A stretch of DNA of 64,000 nucleotides from Bacteroidales bacterium (GTDB taxonomy: Bacteria; Bacteroidota; Bacteroidia; Bacteroidales; UBA932), in the NCBI GenBank assembly GCA_024402135.1, contig JAKSJN010000004.1, positions 1-64,000 of the forward strand, given 5' to 3'. Every line of letters starts with the position of its first letter. The first letter of the stretch is position 1. Position numbers and translations under genes: made by a program. Of this stretch, positions 1-10,271 are shown piece after piece. Below the pieces are notes generated by a model that worked only from the letters and a program-made list of their open reading frames with translations, did not search any database and had not been told where the DNA came from.

Positions 1-70
1 TCGTAGCTCAGTTGGTTAGAGCGCTACACTGATAATGTAGAGGTCCGCGGTTCAACTCCGCGCGGGTCTA
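1..70 (+). tRNA. tRNA-Ile (GAT), 5' end cut by window edge
   Basis: The anticodon stem CTACA/TGTAG closes the seven-base loop CTGATAA, giving anticodon GAT (isoleucine). The T arm is CGCGG-TTCAACT-CCGCG, and the 3' acceptor strand CGGGTCT is followed by discriminator A. Pairing this strand back shows that about four bases of the 5' acceptor lie outside the window. CCA is not encoded. In Bacteroidales tRNA-Ile(GAT) often sits in rRNA operons, but the terminator directly downstream shows that here it is the last gene of its transcript. Confidence 0.95.
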
Positions 71-77
71 CTTGAAA

Positions 78-106
78 AGCCTTAGGATTTTTCCTAGGGC
101 TTTTTT
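78..106 (+). terminator. Intrinsic terminator after tRNA-Ile
   Basis: A ten-base-pair stem (AGCCTTAGGA with TCCTAGGGCT, one G-U pair) with a four-base loop is followed by a run of T. It closes the transcript carrying tRNA-Ile. Confidence 0.9.
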
Positions 107-138
107 CGTTGTCTATCATCTTGTTTTTTCACTTTTCT

Positions 139-169
139 ATTGATTTTTCCTCTATAAACATTACCTTTA
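139..169 (+). promoter_or_regulatory. Probable promoter of the trp operon
   Basis: ATTG is followed after 19 bases by TACCTTTA, a near match to the Bacteroidetes -7 box TAnnTTTG (last base differs). Transcription would begin near 175, about 20 bases before the leader peptide start. It is the best candidate in the gap between the tRNA terminator and the leader. Confidence 0.45.
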
Positions 170-193
170 CGAAGTAATTAGATTTACACTTAT

Positions 194-259
194 ATGATTA
201 CTCGCTCAAATTACTCTTTCTGGTGGTGGTGCAGCTCAAGATCCATAGGTCGTGAGTAA
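194..259 (+). CDS. trpL: trp leader peptide with three tandem Trp codons
   Basis: This is a 21-codon open frame, ATG to TAA, whose codons 10-12 are TGG TGG TGG. Read through, the peptide begins MITRSNYSF, then WWW, then CSSRSIGRE. Tryptophan is the rarest amino acid, so three in a row in a tiny frame directly upstream of trpB is very unlikely by chance. The peptide itself probably has no function; its translation is the sensor. A ribosome stalled on the Trp codons would cover the first RNA segment downstream, while a ribosome reaching the stop codon would cover the second. No similarity to a known leader sequence is claimed; the call rests on codon content, position and the RNA structures that follow. 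Confidence 0.85.
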   Translation: MITRSNYSFWWWCSSRSIGRE

Positions 260-309
260 GTACAGTGTGTCCGAAAGTGTATAGTGAAAAGATACTTAGA
301 GGCCTGTCG
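235..309 (+). promoter_or_regulatory. trp attenuator: alternative RNA pairings 1:2, 2:3, 3:4
   Basis: Segment 1:2 forms a hairpin: CTCA (235-238) with TGAG (253-256), and GATC (240-243) with GGTC (248-251). Segment 2 can instead pair with segment 3: AGGTC (247-251) with GGCCT (301-305), and TAAGTA (257-262) with TACTTA (293-298). Segment 3 (298-309) is the left arm of the terminator. The Trp codons at 221-229 lie just before segment 1, so a stalled ribosome would mask segment 1 and free segment 2 to disrupt the terminator. This is the standard logic of ribosome-mediated attenuation. Pairings were found by eye and no energies were computed. Confidence 0.75.
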
Positions 310-333
310 AAATCACGACAGGCCTCTTTTTTT
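298..333 (+). terminator. Attenuator terminator upstream of trpB
   Basis: A perfect twelve-base-pair stem (298-309 with 316-327) and six-base loop are followed by seven T. It lies between the leader peptide and trpB, so it should stop transcription of the operon when tryptophan is plentiful. Confidence 0.9.
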
Positions 334-356
334 GAATTTTAAACTTAACAGATAGA

Positions 357-1556
357 ATGAATTCCTACAATGTAAACCCTGATGGCTTCTACGGTGACTT
401 CGGCGGTGCTTATATCCCCGAGATCCTTTATGCGACCGTGAAGAAACTTGAAGAGTCCTATGACGCAATCATTTCTTCAGATTCCTTCAAGGAGGAGTAT
501 CATCAGCTGCTTCGTGACTATGTCGGCAGACCGTCCCCACTCTACTATGCATCACGAATGAGCGAGAAATACGGTTGCAAGCTATATCTTAAGCGCGAGG
601 ACCTCAACCATACAGGTGCTCATAAGATCAACAATGCAATCGGCCAGATTCTTCTTGCAAAGAAAATGGGCAAGACCCGTATCATTGCCGAAACGGGTGC
701 CGGCCAGCATGGTGTCGCAACGGCTACAGTCTGCGCTCTTATGAACATGCCATGCCGTATCTACATGGGAGCTACCGATGTCGAGCGCCAGAGTGTAAAT
801 GTGGAGAGGATGAAGATGCTCGGAGCCGAGGTATTCCCTGTCCACTCAGGAAACAAGACCCTCAAGGATGCTACAAACGAGGCGATACGCGACTGGTGTC
901 AGCATCCACGCGATACCTTCTATATCATCGGATCAACAGTAGGTCCACATCCATACCCGGATATGGTTGCAAGACTCCAGAGCGTAATCAGTGAGGAGAT
1001 CAAGTGGCAGATCCAGGAGAAAGAAGGACGCGATTATCCGGACTATCTCATTGCCTGCGTCGGAGGTGGATCGAATGCAGCGGGAACAATCTATCACTAC
1101 ATTGACGACGAGCGTGTAAAGATTGTACTTGGCGAAGCTGGCGGACTCGGCATAGACAGCGGCATGACCGCAGCAACCATACAGCGTGGTACGCTTGGAA
1201 TCATACATGGTTCGCGCACATTGGTCATGCAGACCGAAGATGGCCAGATTGTCGAGCCTTATTCGATCAGTGCGGGCCTTGACTATCCTGGTATCGGACC
1301 TATGCATGCGAACCTCGCCAGTCAGCACCGTGCAACCGTGATGGCTGTCAACGATGATGAGGCGGTCGAGGCAGCTTTCGAGCTGACCAGGCTGGAAGGT
1401 ATTATTCCTGCCCTTGAGAGCGCACACGCCCTTGGCCTGCTGCCGAAGATGAAATTCAATCCTGACGATGTTGTCGTCCTTACCGTCAGCGGTCGTGGCG
1501 ACAAGGATCTCTCGACCTACCTCAGAGTCAGAAACGAGAAAAAAACCGAAAAGTAA
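357..1556 (+). CDS. trpB: Tryptophan synthase beta chain
   Basis: The beta subunit joins indole and serine to make tryptophan, using pyridoxal phosphate. The 399-residue product has the full family length. The cofactor lysine lies in [10 protein letters not shown] near residue 87, and the glycine-rich phosphate loop is CVGGGSNA near residue 230. It starts with ATG 24 bases after the attenuator terminator. It is the first structural gene of a trpB-E-G-D-C-F-A operon, the order commonly seen in Bacteroides relatives. The stop codon overlaps the trpE start (TAATG), suggesting translational coupling. Confidence 0.97.
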   Translation: MNSYNVNPDGFYGDFGGAYIPEILYATVKKLEESYDAIISSDSFKEEYHQLLRDYVGRPSPLYYASRMSEKYGCKLYLKREDLNHTGAHKINNAIGQILLAKKMGKTRIIAETGAGQHGVATATVCALMNMPCRIYMGATDVERQSVNVERMKMLGAEVFPVHSGNKTLKDATNEAIRDWCQHPRDTFYIIGSTVGPHPYPDMVARLQSVISEEIKWQIQEKEGRDYPDYLIACVGGGSNAAGTIYHYIDDERVKIVLGEAGGLGIDSGMTAATIQRGTLGIIHGSRTLVMQTEDGQIVEPYSISAGLDYPGIGPMHANLASQHRATVMAVNDDEAVEAAFELTRLEGIIPALESAHALGLLPKMKFNPDDVVVLTVSGRGDKDLSTYLRVRNEKKTEK

Positions 1557-2965
1557 TGAGCAAGATTGCATATCATACAGCCTGCCGGAAGATCATGGGC
1601 GACATGCTCACTCCGGTCAGTGCATATCTCCGTCTCAGGGACAAGTACACCCGCAGCATCCTCATGGAGAGTTCGGACTATCATGGTGGCGAGAACAGCC
1701 GCTCATTCATCGCAGCCGACCCGCTGGCATCATTCGAGCTTACCCATGGTGACTATCTGTCACGCTACGCGTCCGGCGAGACCGAGCGCGGGCATATCGA
1801 TGCTCTTGAAGGGACACCTGTCTACGAGGCTATGCATGCCTTCCTGGACCGCTTCGAAATCAGCGGAGAAGGCTCAGAGTACTGCGGTCTCTATGGCTAT
1901 ACCACCTTCAACGCCGTACGCTACTTCGAACCTACGGTGGGTGTCAAGGACAGCGTGGCCAGCGAACATGATGCTCCGGACATGCTCTATGTACTTTTCA
2001 AGTATGTCATCGTGTTCGACCACTTCAACAACAGTCTTACACTCGTGGAACTGCTCAAGGATGGCGAGCAGGATCATCTTGATCAGCTGGAAAGGACCAT
2101 CAATGAAGGACGAGCTTCATTGTATGAGTTCCATGCCTGTGGAGACTTCACAAGCACTCTTACCGATGACGAGCACAAGGCCAATATCCGTCGTGGTATT
2201 GAGCATTGCAAGCGTGGAGACGTGTTCCAGATCGTCCTTTCAAGACGTTTTGTCCAGAGTTTCGAGGGTGACGACTTCCAGGTATACCGTGCACTCCGAA
2301 GCATCAATCCATCCCCATATCTATTCTATTTCGACATGGGTGGAGTCCGCATCTTCGGCTCAAGTCCGGAAACACATTGCCGCATCCAGGGACGCCATGC
2401 ATACATCGATCCGATTGCAGGAACCACACGACGTACCGGCAATGCAGAACAGGATGCACGCAATGCCGAGTATCTCCGCAATGATCCGAAGGAGAACGCC
2501 GAGCACGTGATGCTTGTCGACCTGGCCAGAAACGACCTGAGCCGCAACTGTCACGGCGTCCATGTGGATTTCTACAAGGATATGCAGTACTACAGCCATG
2601 TGATCCATCTCGTCAGCCGCGTCAGTGGAGAACTGGACAGCGATGCTGATCCGCTCAAGGCGTTCATCGATACTTTCCCTGCAGGAACCCTCAGCGGAGC
2701 TCCAAAGATCCGTGCGATGCAGCTCATCGGCGAGTACGAGCCTCATAACCGAGGTGCGTATGGCGGATGTATCGGATTCATAGGCATGGATGGTTCTCTG
2801 AACCAGGCCATAACTATCCGCACCTTCGTCAGCCGCAGCGGCGAACTCTGGTTCCAGGCTGGAGGCGGAATCGTTGCTGCAAGCAATGAGGAGTACGAAC
2901 TCCAGGAAGTCAACAATAAGCTGGGAGCCCTCCGCAAGGCGATCACTCTGGCAGAAACCATCTAA
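1556..2965 (+). CDS. trpE: Anthranilate synthase component I
   Basis: This subunit converts chorismate to anthranilate with ammonia supplied by TrpG. The 469 residues span the chorismate-binding domain: the C-terminal half carries IDPIAGTTRRTGN, the DLARNDL motif and PAGTLSGAPKIRA, all typical of TrpE/PabB. The N-terminal ILMESSDYHGGENSRS stretch matches the region that holds the tryptophan feedback site (LLES-like) in TrpE, which favours TrpE over PabB. Its start codon shares a base with the trpB stop, and trpG follows 13 bases later. Confidence 0.96.
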   Translation: MSKIAYHTACRKIMGDMLTPVSAYLRLRDKYTRSILMESSDYHGGENSRSFIAADPLASFELTHGDYLSRYASGETERGHIDALEGTPVYEAMHAFLDRFEISGEGSEYCGLYGYTTFNAVRYFEPTVGVKDSVASEHDAPDMLYVLFKYVIVFDHFNNSLTLVELLKDGEQDHLDQLERTINEGRASLYEFHACGDFTSTLTDDEHKANIRRGIEHCKRGDVFQIVLSRRFVQSFEGDDFQVYRALRSINPSPYLFYFDMGGVRIFGSSPETHCRIQGRHAYIDPIAGTTRRTGNAEQDARNAEYLRNDPKENAEHVMLVDLARNDLSRNCHGVHVDFYKDMQYYSHVIHLVSRVSGELDSDADPLKAFIDTFPAGTLSGAPKIRAMQLIGEYEPHNRGAYGGCIGFIGMDGSLNQAITIRTFVSRSGELWFQAGGGIVAASNEEYELQEVNNKLGALRKAITLAETI

Positions 2966-2978
2966 CAAACGACAGGAC

Positions 2979-3542
2979 ATGAAACTCGTTATCATAGACA
3001 ACTACGATTCATTTACCTTCAACCTCAGCCATCTGTTCAAGGAACTCGGTGCCGAGGTCGATACAGTCAGGAATGACAGGTTCGAGCTTGAGGATCTTGA
3101 AAAATACGACAGGATCATACTTTCTCCGGGTCCTGGTATCCCTTCTGAGGCAGGGAAGCTGATGGAGGCGATCGCATACTTTGCTGGAAAGAAGCCTATG
3201 CTGGGAGTATGCCTTGGTCATCAGGCAATAGGCGAAGCCTTCGGTGCAAGCCTGACCAACCTCGATCACGTAGTCCATGGCATCCAGACTCCATGCCGCA
3301 AGACATGCGAGGAACTGCTCTTTAATGGTCTTGAAGGTGATTTCCAGGTGGGACGCTATCACTCCTGGGTCGTAGACCACGTCGGCCTGCCTGACTGCCT
3401 TGAGGTGACAGCGCTCAGCGACGACGGCCAGATCATGGCAATGCGCCACAAGAAATATGACATACGCGGCATACAGTTCCATCCCGAGAGCGTCCTTACT
3501 CCGGAGGGCCGCACAATGATTGCCAACTGGCTGAACAGTTAA
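2979..3542 (+). CDS. trpG: Anthranilate synthase component II (glutamine amidotransferase)
   Basis: This class I glutamine amidotransferase releases ammonia from glutamine for TrpE. The 187-residue chain begins MKLVIIDNYDSFTFN, the usual family start, so upstream in-frame codons that overlap trpE were rejected. The nucleophile cysteine lies in LGVCLGHQAIGEAFG, and the His-Glu pair is in GIQFHPESVLTPEG. It is a separate gene, not fused to trpD as in enterics. Some bacteria share this subunit with p-aminobenzoate synthase; I see no pab gene in this window. Confidence 0.96.
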   Translation: MKLVIIDNYDSFTFNLSHLFKELGAEVDTVRNDRFELEDLEKYDRIILSPGPGIPSEAGKLMEAIAYFAGKKPMLGVCLGHQAIGEAFGASLTNLDHVVHGIQTPCRKTCEELLFNGLEGDFQVGRYHSWVVDHVGLPDCLEVTALSDDGQIMAMRHKKYDIRGIQFHPESVLTPEGRTMIANWLNS

Positions 3543-3564
3543 CAGACAAATAACAGATAGACAT

Positions 3565-4560
3565 ATGAAACAGATTCTTACTTCACTCGTCAGCGGTCAG
3601 ACCCTTGAGCGCGAAACGACACATCAGGTGATGCTCCGCATCGCCAACGGAGAATGCTCCGACATCCAGATCACAGCCTTCCTTGCTGCAATGCAGCTCC
3701 GCGGCGTTACCGTGGACGAACTGCTCGGCATGCGTGACGGACTTCTTGAGACCGGAGTTCCGGTAGACCTTTCATCATACGAGCCTCTTGATATCGTAGG
3801 AACCGGTGGTGACGGCAAGAATACCTTCAACATCTCTACAACCTCATGCTTCGTCGTTGCCGGTGCAGGCATCAAGGTCGCAAAGCATGGAGCATATGCC
3901 GCCACCTGTGTCAGCGGAGCCAGCAACTGTATCGAGGGTCTCGGTGTGAAGCTCACCACTGACGCCGGCCAGCATCAGCGTAACCTCGAAAAATGTGGAT
4001 TCACATATCTCCACGCTCCACTGTTTGCAAAGGGTATGAAGAACGTTGCACCTGTCCGCAGAGCCATGGAGATCCCGACTCTCTTCAATCTCCTCGGACC
4101 GCTCATCAACCCATGCCGTCCAAAGTATCAGCTTCTCGGTACAGCGAATCTGGAGCAGATGCGTTTCTATGGCAGCGTGAACGAGAAGATCGGCACTACC
4201 TACGGCATAATCTCAAGCATTGACGGTTATGACGAGATTTCGCTTACCGGTGACTTCAAGATCAAGACCCGCCGCCGCGAGGAGATTTTCTCTCCAAGCG
4301 ACCTTGGATTGCCGGTCTATACCCAGTCTGACATTACAGGCGGCGCGACCAAGGAGGACGCATTCAAGATCTTTGTAAGTGTACTTGAGGGATCTTCCAC
4401 CCAGGCTCAGAAAGATGTCGTAATCGCCAACTCTGCCTTTGCAATCAATCTGGTACGCCCTGAACTATCGGTTATGGACTGTGTGGCGATGGCGCGCGAA
4501 TCGATAGAGAGCGGCGCTGCCCTCAAGGTCATGAAGGAGTACGTTGCACTTAACAGCTAG
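3565..4560 (+). CDS. trpD: Anthranilate phosphoribosyltransferase
   Basis: The enzyme attaches phosphoribose from PRPP to anthranilate. The 331-residue product has the expected length for the stand-alone form. The phosphate-binding loop IVGTGGDGKNTFNIST lies near residue 80, followed by KHGAYAATCVSGASN and later NLLGPLINPCRP, all typical of TrpD. It lies 22 bases after trpG and 3 bases before trpC. Confidence 0.96.
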   Translation: MKQILTSLVSGQTLERETTHQVMLRIANGECSDIQITAFLAAMQLRGVTVDELLGMRDGLLETGVPVDLSSYEPLDIVGTGGDGKNTFNISTTSCFVVAGAGIKVAKHGAYAATCVSGASNCIEGLGVKLTTDAGQHQRNLEKCGFTYLHAPLFAKGMKNVAPVRRAMEIPTLFNLLGPLINPCRPKYQLLGTANLEQMRFYGSVNEKIGTTYGIISSIDGYDEISLTGDFKIKTRRREEIFSPSDLGLPVYTQSDITGGATKEDAFKIFVSVLEGSSTQAQKDVVIANSAFAINLVRPELSVMDCVAMARESIESGAALKVMKEYVALNS

Positions 4561-4563
4561 ACC

Positions 4564-5352
4564 ATGCCAAAGGATATTCTCCAGGAGATAGTCGCAGCAA
4601 AACGCATCGAAGTCGCCAAGGCAAAGGAGCTCGTCCACATAGACGTGCTTGAAAAGGCCGTAGCGTCGCTTCCTGACGCTCCGAAGCGTTCAATGAGGGA
4701 TGGACTCGTCTCGTCCTCTTCGGGCATCATAGCGGAGTTTAAACGGCGTTCTCCGTCAAAAGGATGGATTCATGAAGATGCCCGCCCGGAGGAAGTTGTC
4801 CCGACCTATGCCGCAAGTGGTGCGTCAGCTCTGTCAATCCTTACCGATATGGACTATTTCGGAGGATGCCTCGAGTTTATCGAGAGAGTACGGCCTATGG
4901 TGGAGACTCCGATGATGCGAAAGGAGTTCATCATTGATCCATATCAACTCTTCGAAGCCCGCAAAGCCGGTGCGGATGCAGTTCTGCTGATTGCAGCCTG
5001 TCTCTCGAAGGAGGAGTGTGCCGAACTGAACGCTGTTGCACATGAGCTCGGCCTTGAGACCCTTCTTGAGATCCATGGAGAGAAGGAACTTGACTACTGT
5101 GACATTGATGCTTCGATGATCGGTGTCAACAACAGGAATCTGGGCACGTTTGTCACAGATGTGCGCAACTCCTTTGACATAGCTTCCAGATTGCCTGGTG
5201 ACCGTGTACTTGTCAGTGAGAGCGGCCTGAGTGACCCTGCGACCGTACGCGAATTGCGTGAGGCCGGTTTCCGTGGTTTCCTCATGGGGGAACAGTTCAT
5301 GAAACAGGCTGATCCGGGCAAGGCTCTGGCGGAATTCATTTCCAGGATATGA
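4564..5352 (+). CDS. trpC: Indole-3-glycerol phosphate synthase
   Basis: A TIM-barrel enzyme that closes the indole ring. The 262 residues show IIAEFKRRSPSKGWI (substrate-binding lysine of the first strand), the MRKEFIIDPYQLFEARKAGADAVLLI block, and IGVNNRNLGTF, which are diagnostic. It is not fused to TrpF, unlike the enteric enzyme. The last four bases overlap the start of trpF (ATGA), implying coupled translation. Confidence 0.96.
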   Translation: MPKDILQEIVAAKRIEVAKAKELVHIDVLEKAVASLPDAPKRSMRDGLVSSSSGIIAEFKRRSPSKGWIHEDARPEEVVPTYAASGASALSILTDMDYFGGCLEFIERVRPMVETPMMRKEFIIDPYQLFEARKAGADAVLLIAACLSKEECAELNAVAHELGLETLLEIHGEKELDYCDIDASMIGVNNRNLGTFVTDVRNSFDIASRLPGDRVLVSESGLSDPATVRELREAGFRGFLMGEQFMKQADPGKALAEFISRI

Positions 5353-5969
5353 TAAAGGTCTGTGGCATGCGCGAGCCGGAAAACATACGCGCGGTAGAGG
5401 CTGTTGGCATCGATATGATGGGATTCATCTTCTATCCACGATCATCCAGATACGTCGCTTCGGTGCCTGACTACCTTCCTTCATCCCTCAAGAGGGTCGG
5501 TGTATTCGTGAATGCATCCGAGGAGGATATGCTGAGTCATATTACCGAGTATGGACTTGATTATGTCCAGCTTCATGGTGCTGAACGGCCAGAGGTCTGC
5601 GACAGCCTGCATGCAGCGGGAGTGAATGTGATAAAGGCATTCAGTGTCGCCTGTGCTGATGATCTGCGTTCATGTGCGGAATATGAAGGTCACGCGGACA
5701 TTTTCCTGTTCGATACCAAGTGTCAGCAGTATGGTGGAAGTGGAGAACGGTTTGACTGGACCATTCTTGATGCCTACACAGGTGATACTCCATTTCTCCT
5801 GAGTGGCGGCATAGGACCGTCAGGCATCGAGGACCTGGTATTGTTTCATCATCCGAAGTGCTGCGGTGTCGACCTCAATTCGAGGTTCGAGATTTCTCCG
5901 GCGTACAAGGATGCCGACATGCTCAGACAATTCATCAATGAATACAGAAGAATAGAAAACGAAAGATAA
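5349..5969 (+). CDS. trpF: Phosphoribosylanthranilate isomerase
   Basis: The enzyme catalyses the Amadori rearrangement between the TrpD and TrpC reactions. The 206-residue chain starts [16 protein letters not shown] with the catalytic cysteine in KVCGM. It continues with the [12 protein letters not shown] motif, VQLHGAE, the catalytic aspartate region FLFDT near residue 124, and [11 protein letters not shown]. The ATG overlaps the trpC stop and trpA begins two bases after the TAA. Confidence 0.95.
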   Translation: MIKVCGMREPENIRAVEAVGIDMMGFIFYPRSSRYVASVPDYLPSSLKRVGVFVNASEEDMLSHITEYGLDYVQLHGAERPEVCDSLHAAGVNVIKAFSVACADDLRSCAEYEGHADIFLFDTKCQQYGGSGERFDWTILDAYTGDTPFLLSGGIGPSGIEDLVLFHHPKCCGVDLNSRFEISPAYKDADMLRQFINEYRRIENER

Positions 5970-5970
5970 C

Positions 5971-6744
5971 ATGAACAGAATAAACAAGCTATTCCAGGAA
6001 AAGGGCAGTAATCTGCTTTCAATATATTTTACTGCCGGCCATCCTGCAGGAATGTCTCCGTCGGATGTCATTGTGTCTCTTGAGAAGCACGGTGTCGACA
6101 TGATCGAGGTCGGAATCCCTTTCAGTGATCCTATGGCTGACGGTCCTGTGATCCAGGATGCAGCTACCAAAGCATTGAAAAACGGCATGAGCCTCAAGAA
6201 ACTGTTCGCAGACCTGGCAGACATAAGGAGCAAGGCTGACCTTCCTCTGGTGATGATGGGATATCTGAATCCTATCATACAGTATGGATTCGAGAATTTC
6301 TGTCAGTCCTGCAACGAGGTCGGTGTAGATGGCGTCATCATTCCTGACCTGCCGTTCGCAGATTATCTCAGGGACTTCAAGCCGGTAGCAGACAGGCATG
6401 ACGTAAGAATCATCATGCTGATCACTCCGGAAACTTCGGAAGAGCGCATCCGTTTCATTGATGCCAATACCGACGGTTTCATCTATATGGTCAGCTCTGC
6501 TGCCATTACAGGAGCCCAGAAGGAATTCAATGAGGCAAAGCAGGAATACTTCAGGCGAATCAACGCGATGGATCTCAGGAATCCACGTATGATCGGCTTC
6601 GGAATCAGCAACAGGCAGACTCTTTCAAGTGCTCAGGAAAACGCTTCGGGAGCGATCATCGGAAGCCGTTTTGTCCAGCTTCTCGATGAGACCGGAAACC
6701 CTGATCAGGCTATCGAAAAATTGTTTGAAAATCTTGAAGCATAG
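5971..6744 (+). CDS. trpA: Tryptophan synthase alpha chain
   Basis: The alpha subunit cleaves indole-3-glycerol phosphate and channels indole to TrpB. The 257 residues carry the catalytic glutamate in [19 protein letters not shown] near residue 49, the aspartate loop in [12 protein letters not shown], and [14 protein letters not shown]. It is the last gene of the operon, so the two subunits that form one complex are encoded at opposite ends of the transcript. A wobble-rich hairpin followed by T-rich sequence lies about 70 bases downstream. Confidence 0.96.
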   Translation: MNRINKLFQEKGSNLLSIYFTAGHPAGMSPSDVIVSLEKHGVDMIEVGIPFSDPMADGPVIQDAATKALKNGMSLKKLFADLADIRSKADLPLVMMGYLNPIIQYGFENFCQSCNEVGVDGVIIPDLPFADYLRDFKPVADRHDVRIIMLITPETSEERIRFIDANTDGFIYMVSSAAITGAQKEFNEAKQEYFRRINAMDLRNPRMIGFGISNRQTLSSAQENASGAIIGSRFVQLLDETGNPDQAIEKLFENLEA

Positions 6745-6754
6745 ACCTGAAATC

Positions 6755-6786
6755 ATTGGATAATTCAAAAATTAGTTACATCTTTG
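6755..6786 (+). promoter_or_regulatory. Promoter-like element after trpA
   Basis: ATTG is followed after exactly 20 bases by CATCTTTG, one base off the TAnnTTTG consensus. There is no plus-strand gene before guaA, which runs the other way, so it may drive a short non-coding transcript. Confidence 0.4.
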
Positions 6787-6815
6787 CACAAGCAAATTTT
6801 TAATGGAATGAATAA

Positions 6816-6850
6816 GGCTGCGACGTGATGTCGCGGTCTTGTTCGTTTTA
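6816..6850 (+). terminator. Hairpin with T-rich tail after trpA
   Basis: A nine-pair stem, two pairs being G-U (6816-6824 with 6830-6838), is followed by TTGTTCGTTTT. It is a moderate terminator for trpA or for the candidate small RNA. Confidence 0.5.
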
Positions 6851-6895
6851 TACGGTAGGTGCATAATCACGCTTTTACTGCGTAATCATAAAGAA

Positions 6896-6925
6896 AAGAA
6901 GCCGGGAATTTCCCGGCTTCTTCTT
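6896..6925. terminator. Bidirectional terminator between trpA and guaA
   Basis: The stem GAAGCCGGGA / TCCCGGCTTC with a three-base loop has T-rich flanks on both strands (CTTCTTTTG on plus, CTTTTCTTT on minus). It can end guaA on the minus strand and plus-strand transcripts alike. Confidence 0.85.
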
Positions 6926-6954
6926 TTGTTATATTGGTAAATGATTGTCTATCA

Positions 6955-8526
6955 CTACTCCCACTCGATTGTTGCAGGTGGTTTTGAAGAGATGTCATAG
7001 CATACTCTGTTGACTCCCTTGACCTTGTTTATGATGTCATTGGAAACCTTGGCCATGAAATCGTATGGAAGAGGGAACCAGTCTGCTGTCATGCCGTCGG
7101 TCGATGTCACGGCACGGAGTGCAACTGTGTATTCGTATGTTCTCTCGTCGCCCATGACACCTACACTGCGGACTGGAAGGAGCATCACGCCTGCCTGCCA
7201 GATGGCATCATAGAGATTGGTGGCGGTGCGGATAGGCTCTGCTGCTGCAGGAAGTTCGCAAGGCCAGCTTCTGAGACTCTTGATGAAGATATCATCGGCG
7301 TTGCGGAGAATCTCAAGCTTGTCTTCGGTAATCTCGCCGAGAATACGGATGCCAAGAGATGGTCCCGGGAATGGGTGACGAGATACCAGTTCCTCCTTGA
7401 TGCCGAGAGCTCGTCCTACTCGACGGACCTCGTCCTTGAACAGGCTTCTGAGAGGCTCGACGATCTTGAGATGCATCTTCTCAGGAAGTCCACCTACGTT
7501 GTGGTGGCTCTTGATCTTTGCTGACGGGCCGTTGACTGAGCATGACTCGATGACGTCAGGATAGATGGTACCCTGTGCCAGCCATTTCGCATTCTCTATC
7601 TTCATGGCCTCTGCGTTGAATACGTCGATGAAGGTCTTTCCGATTGCCTTTCTCTTGCCCTCAGGATCGCTGATTCCTGCAAGAGCGTCGAGGAAAAGCT
7701 TTCCTGATCTTGCTCCGATCACGTTGAGGCCCATGTCTTTGTATGATTCGAGCACGTCTTCGAACTCGTTCTTGCGGAGAAGTCCGTTGTCCACGAAGAT
7801 ACAGGTGAGGTTCTGGCCGATCGCCTTGTTGAGGAGCACTGCTGCCACGGTTGAATCCACGCCGCCGCTGAGTCCGAGTATTACCTTGTCCTCGCCGACC
7901 TTTGCACGGATTTCCTCGATGGCGGTGCTGATGAATGAATCAGCGGTCCAGTCGCCCTTGCAGCCGCATACGCCCTTTACGAAGTTCTCGAGCATCTTTG
8001 GACCTTCCTTGGAGTGGAAGACCTCCGGATGGAACTGTACTGCGTATGTGTCTTCGCCCTTGATGTGGTAAGCTGCGTTTACGACGTCACTTGTCGATCC
8101 GATGACCTCTGCACCTTCAGGGAGTGCGGTGATGGTATCGCCATGCGACATCCATACCTGGCTTGATGTGCTGACGCCCTGGAAGAGAGGGCATGCGGTG
8201 TCGGTTACGTTGAACATTGCGCGTCCGTACTCGCGTGAGCCTGAAGCCTCCACCTTGCCACCGAAGTGGTGTGCGAGGTACTGTGCTCCGTAGCAGATAC
8301 CGAGCAGAGGGTACTTGCCCTTGATACCGCTAAGGTCAACGACAGGGGCGTTCTCCTGGCGTACTGATGCCGGGCTGCCGGAAAGGATCACACCTCTCAC
8401 GGTCTCGTCAAATGCAGGGACCTTGTTGAAAGGGTGGATCTCGCAGTAGACATTCAGTTCGCGCACCCTGCGTCCGATGAGCTGGGTTACCTGTGAACCA
8501 AAGTCCAGAATGATAATCTTGTCCAT
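6955..8526 (-). CDS. guaA: GMP synthase (glutamine-hydrolysing)
   Basis: The enzyme converts XMP to GMP with ATP and glutamine. The 523 residues contain an N-terminal class I amidotransferase domain (nucleophile in [17 protein letters not shown] near residue 77, His-Glu in [11 protein letters not shown]). Next comes an ATP pyrophosphatase domain with the P-loop [13 protein letters not shown] near residue 218, then the C-terminal dimerisation domain ending in TIEWE, the family's usual end. It lies six bases downstream of guaB and completes the IMP to GMP branch. Confidence 0.97.
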   Translation of the reverse strand: MDKIIILDFGSQVTQLIGRRVRELNVYCEIHPFNKVPAFDETVRGVILSGSPASVRQENAPVVDLSGIKGKYPLLGICYGAQYLAHHFGGKVEASGSREYGRAMFNVTDTACPLFQGVSTSSQVWMSHGDTITALPEGAEVIGSTSDVVNAAYHIKGEDTYAVQFHPEVFHSKEGPKMLENFVKGVCGCKGDWTADSFISTAIEEIRAKVGEDKVILGLSGGVDSTVAAVLLNKAIGQNLTCIFVDNGLLRKNEFEDVLESYKDMGLNVIGARSGKLFLDALAGISDPEGKRKAIGKTFIDVFNAEAMKIENAKWLAQGTIYPDVIESCSVNGPSAKIKSHHNVGGLPEKMHLKIVEPLRSLFKDEVRRVGRALGIKEELVSRHPFPGPSLGIRILGEITEDKLEILRNADDIFIKSLRSWPCELPAAAEPIRTATNLYDAIWQAGVMLLPVRSVGVMGDERTYEYTVALRAVTSTDGMTADWFPLPYDFMAKVSNDIINKVKGVNRVCYDISSKPPATIEWE

Positions 8527-8532
8527 ATATTG

Positions 8533-10014
<1,482 letters not shown>

Positions 10015-10024
10015 TTAGAATGTG

Positions 10025-10056
10025 CAAAGATAACCGAAAAAACCGAGTGTCGCAAA
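10025..10056 (-). promoter_or_regulatory. Promoter of guaBA
   Basis: On the minus strand TTTG is followed after exactly 20 bases by TATCTTTG, a perfect Bacteroidetes -33/-7 pair. The predicted start near 10018 leaves a leader of about 20 bases before guaB. Confidence 0.8.
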
Positions 10057-10069
10057 GAGTGAAAGCGGT

Positions 10070-10106
10070 AAAAAAGAAAAAAGGACAACCTTTCGATTGT
10101 CCTTTT
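10070..10106 (-). terminator. Terminator after tRNA-Ala
   Basis: AAAAGGACAA pairs with TTGTCCTTTT around an eight-base loop. On the minus strand it is followed by further T, and it begins right after the encoded CCA of the tRNA. Confidence 0.85.
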
Positions 10107-10182
10107 TGGTGGAGATAAAGAGATTCGAACTCTTGACCCCCTGCTTGCAAAGCAGGTGCTCTACCAACTGAGCTATACCCCC
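10107..10182 (-). tRNA. tRNA-Ala (TGC)
   Basis: Read on the minus strand it starts GGGGGTATAGCTCAGTTGG. The anticodon stem CCTGC/GCAGG closes loop TTTGCAA, giving TGC (alanine). The acceptor pairs with TATCTCC, followed by discriminator A and an encoded CCA, for a total of 76 bases. The G3-T70 pair corresponds to the G3:U70 identity element of tRNA-Ala. Confidence 0.97.
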
Positions 10183-10197
10183 GTTTTGATTGGATTG

Positions 10198-10229
10198 CAA
10201 ATGTAAGATGAAAAAACCGAATTGCCAAA
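10198..10229 (-). promoter_or_regulatory. Promoter of tRNA-Ala
   Basis: On the minus strand TTTG, 20 bases, TACATTTG: both boxes match the Bacteroidetes consensus. The predicted start is a few bases upstream of the mature tRNA 5' end. Confidence 0.75.
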
Positions 10230-10259
10230 TATTTGGCTGAAAAATTTGCAAAAAAGGCA

Positions 10260-10267
10260 TATCTTTG
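10260..10267 (+). promoter_or_regulatory. -7 box of the LysE-family gene
   Basis: TATCTTTG is a perfect -7 box, but no good -33 box lies at 19-20 bases. It ends four bases before the ATG, so the message is predicted to be leaderless or nearly so. Confidence 0.55.
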
Positions 10268-10271
10268 TGTC

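Larger units (their letters stand above)
6792..6925 (+). ncRNA. Candidate small RNA between trpA and guaA
   Basis: The region lies just after a promoter-like element and ends at a strong terminator. It contains a first hairpin (GGCTGCGAC with GTCGCGGTC), a weak ACGC/GCGT hairpin in the middle, and the final GC-rich terminator stem. A transcript of about 60 nucleotides (to the first hairpin) or 130 nucleotides (to the second) is possible. I recognise no known RNA family, and the whole may only be the trp operon 3' end. Confidence 0.3.

Noticed and set aside
933..1571. 212-codon minus-strand frame opposite trpB
   Set aside because: It is the antisense of a strongly conserved gene and shows no motif.
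10233..10271. Longer N terminus for the LysE-type exporter
   Set aside because: The in-frame upstream codons cover the -7 box TATCTTTG, so they would not be transcribed.
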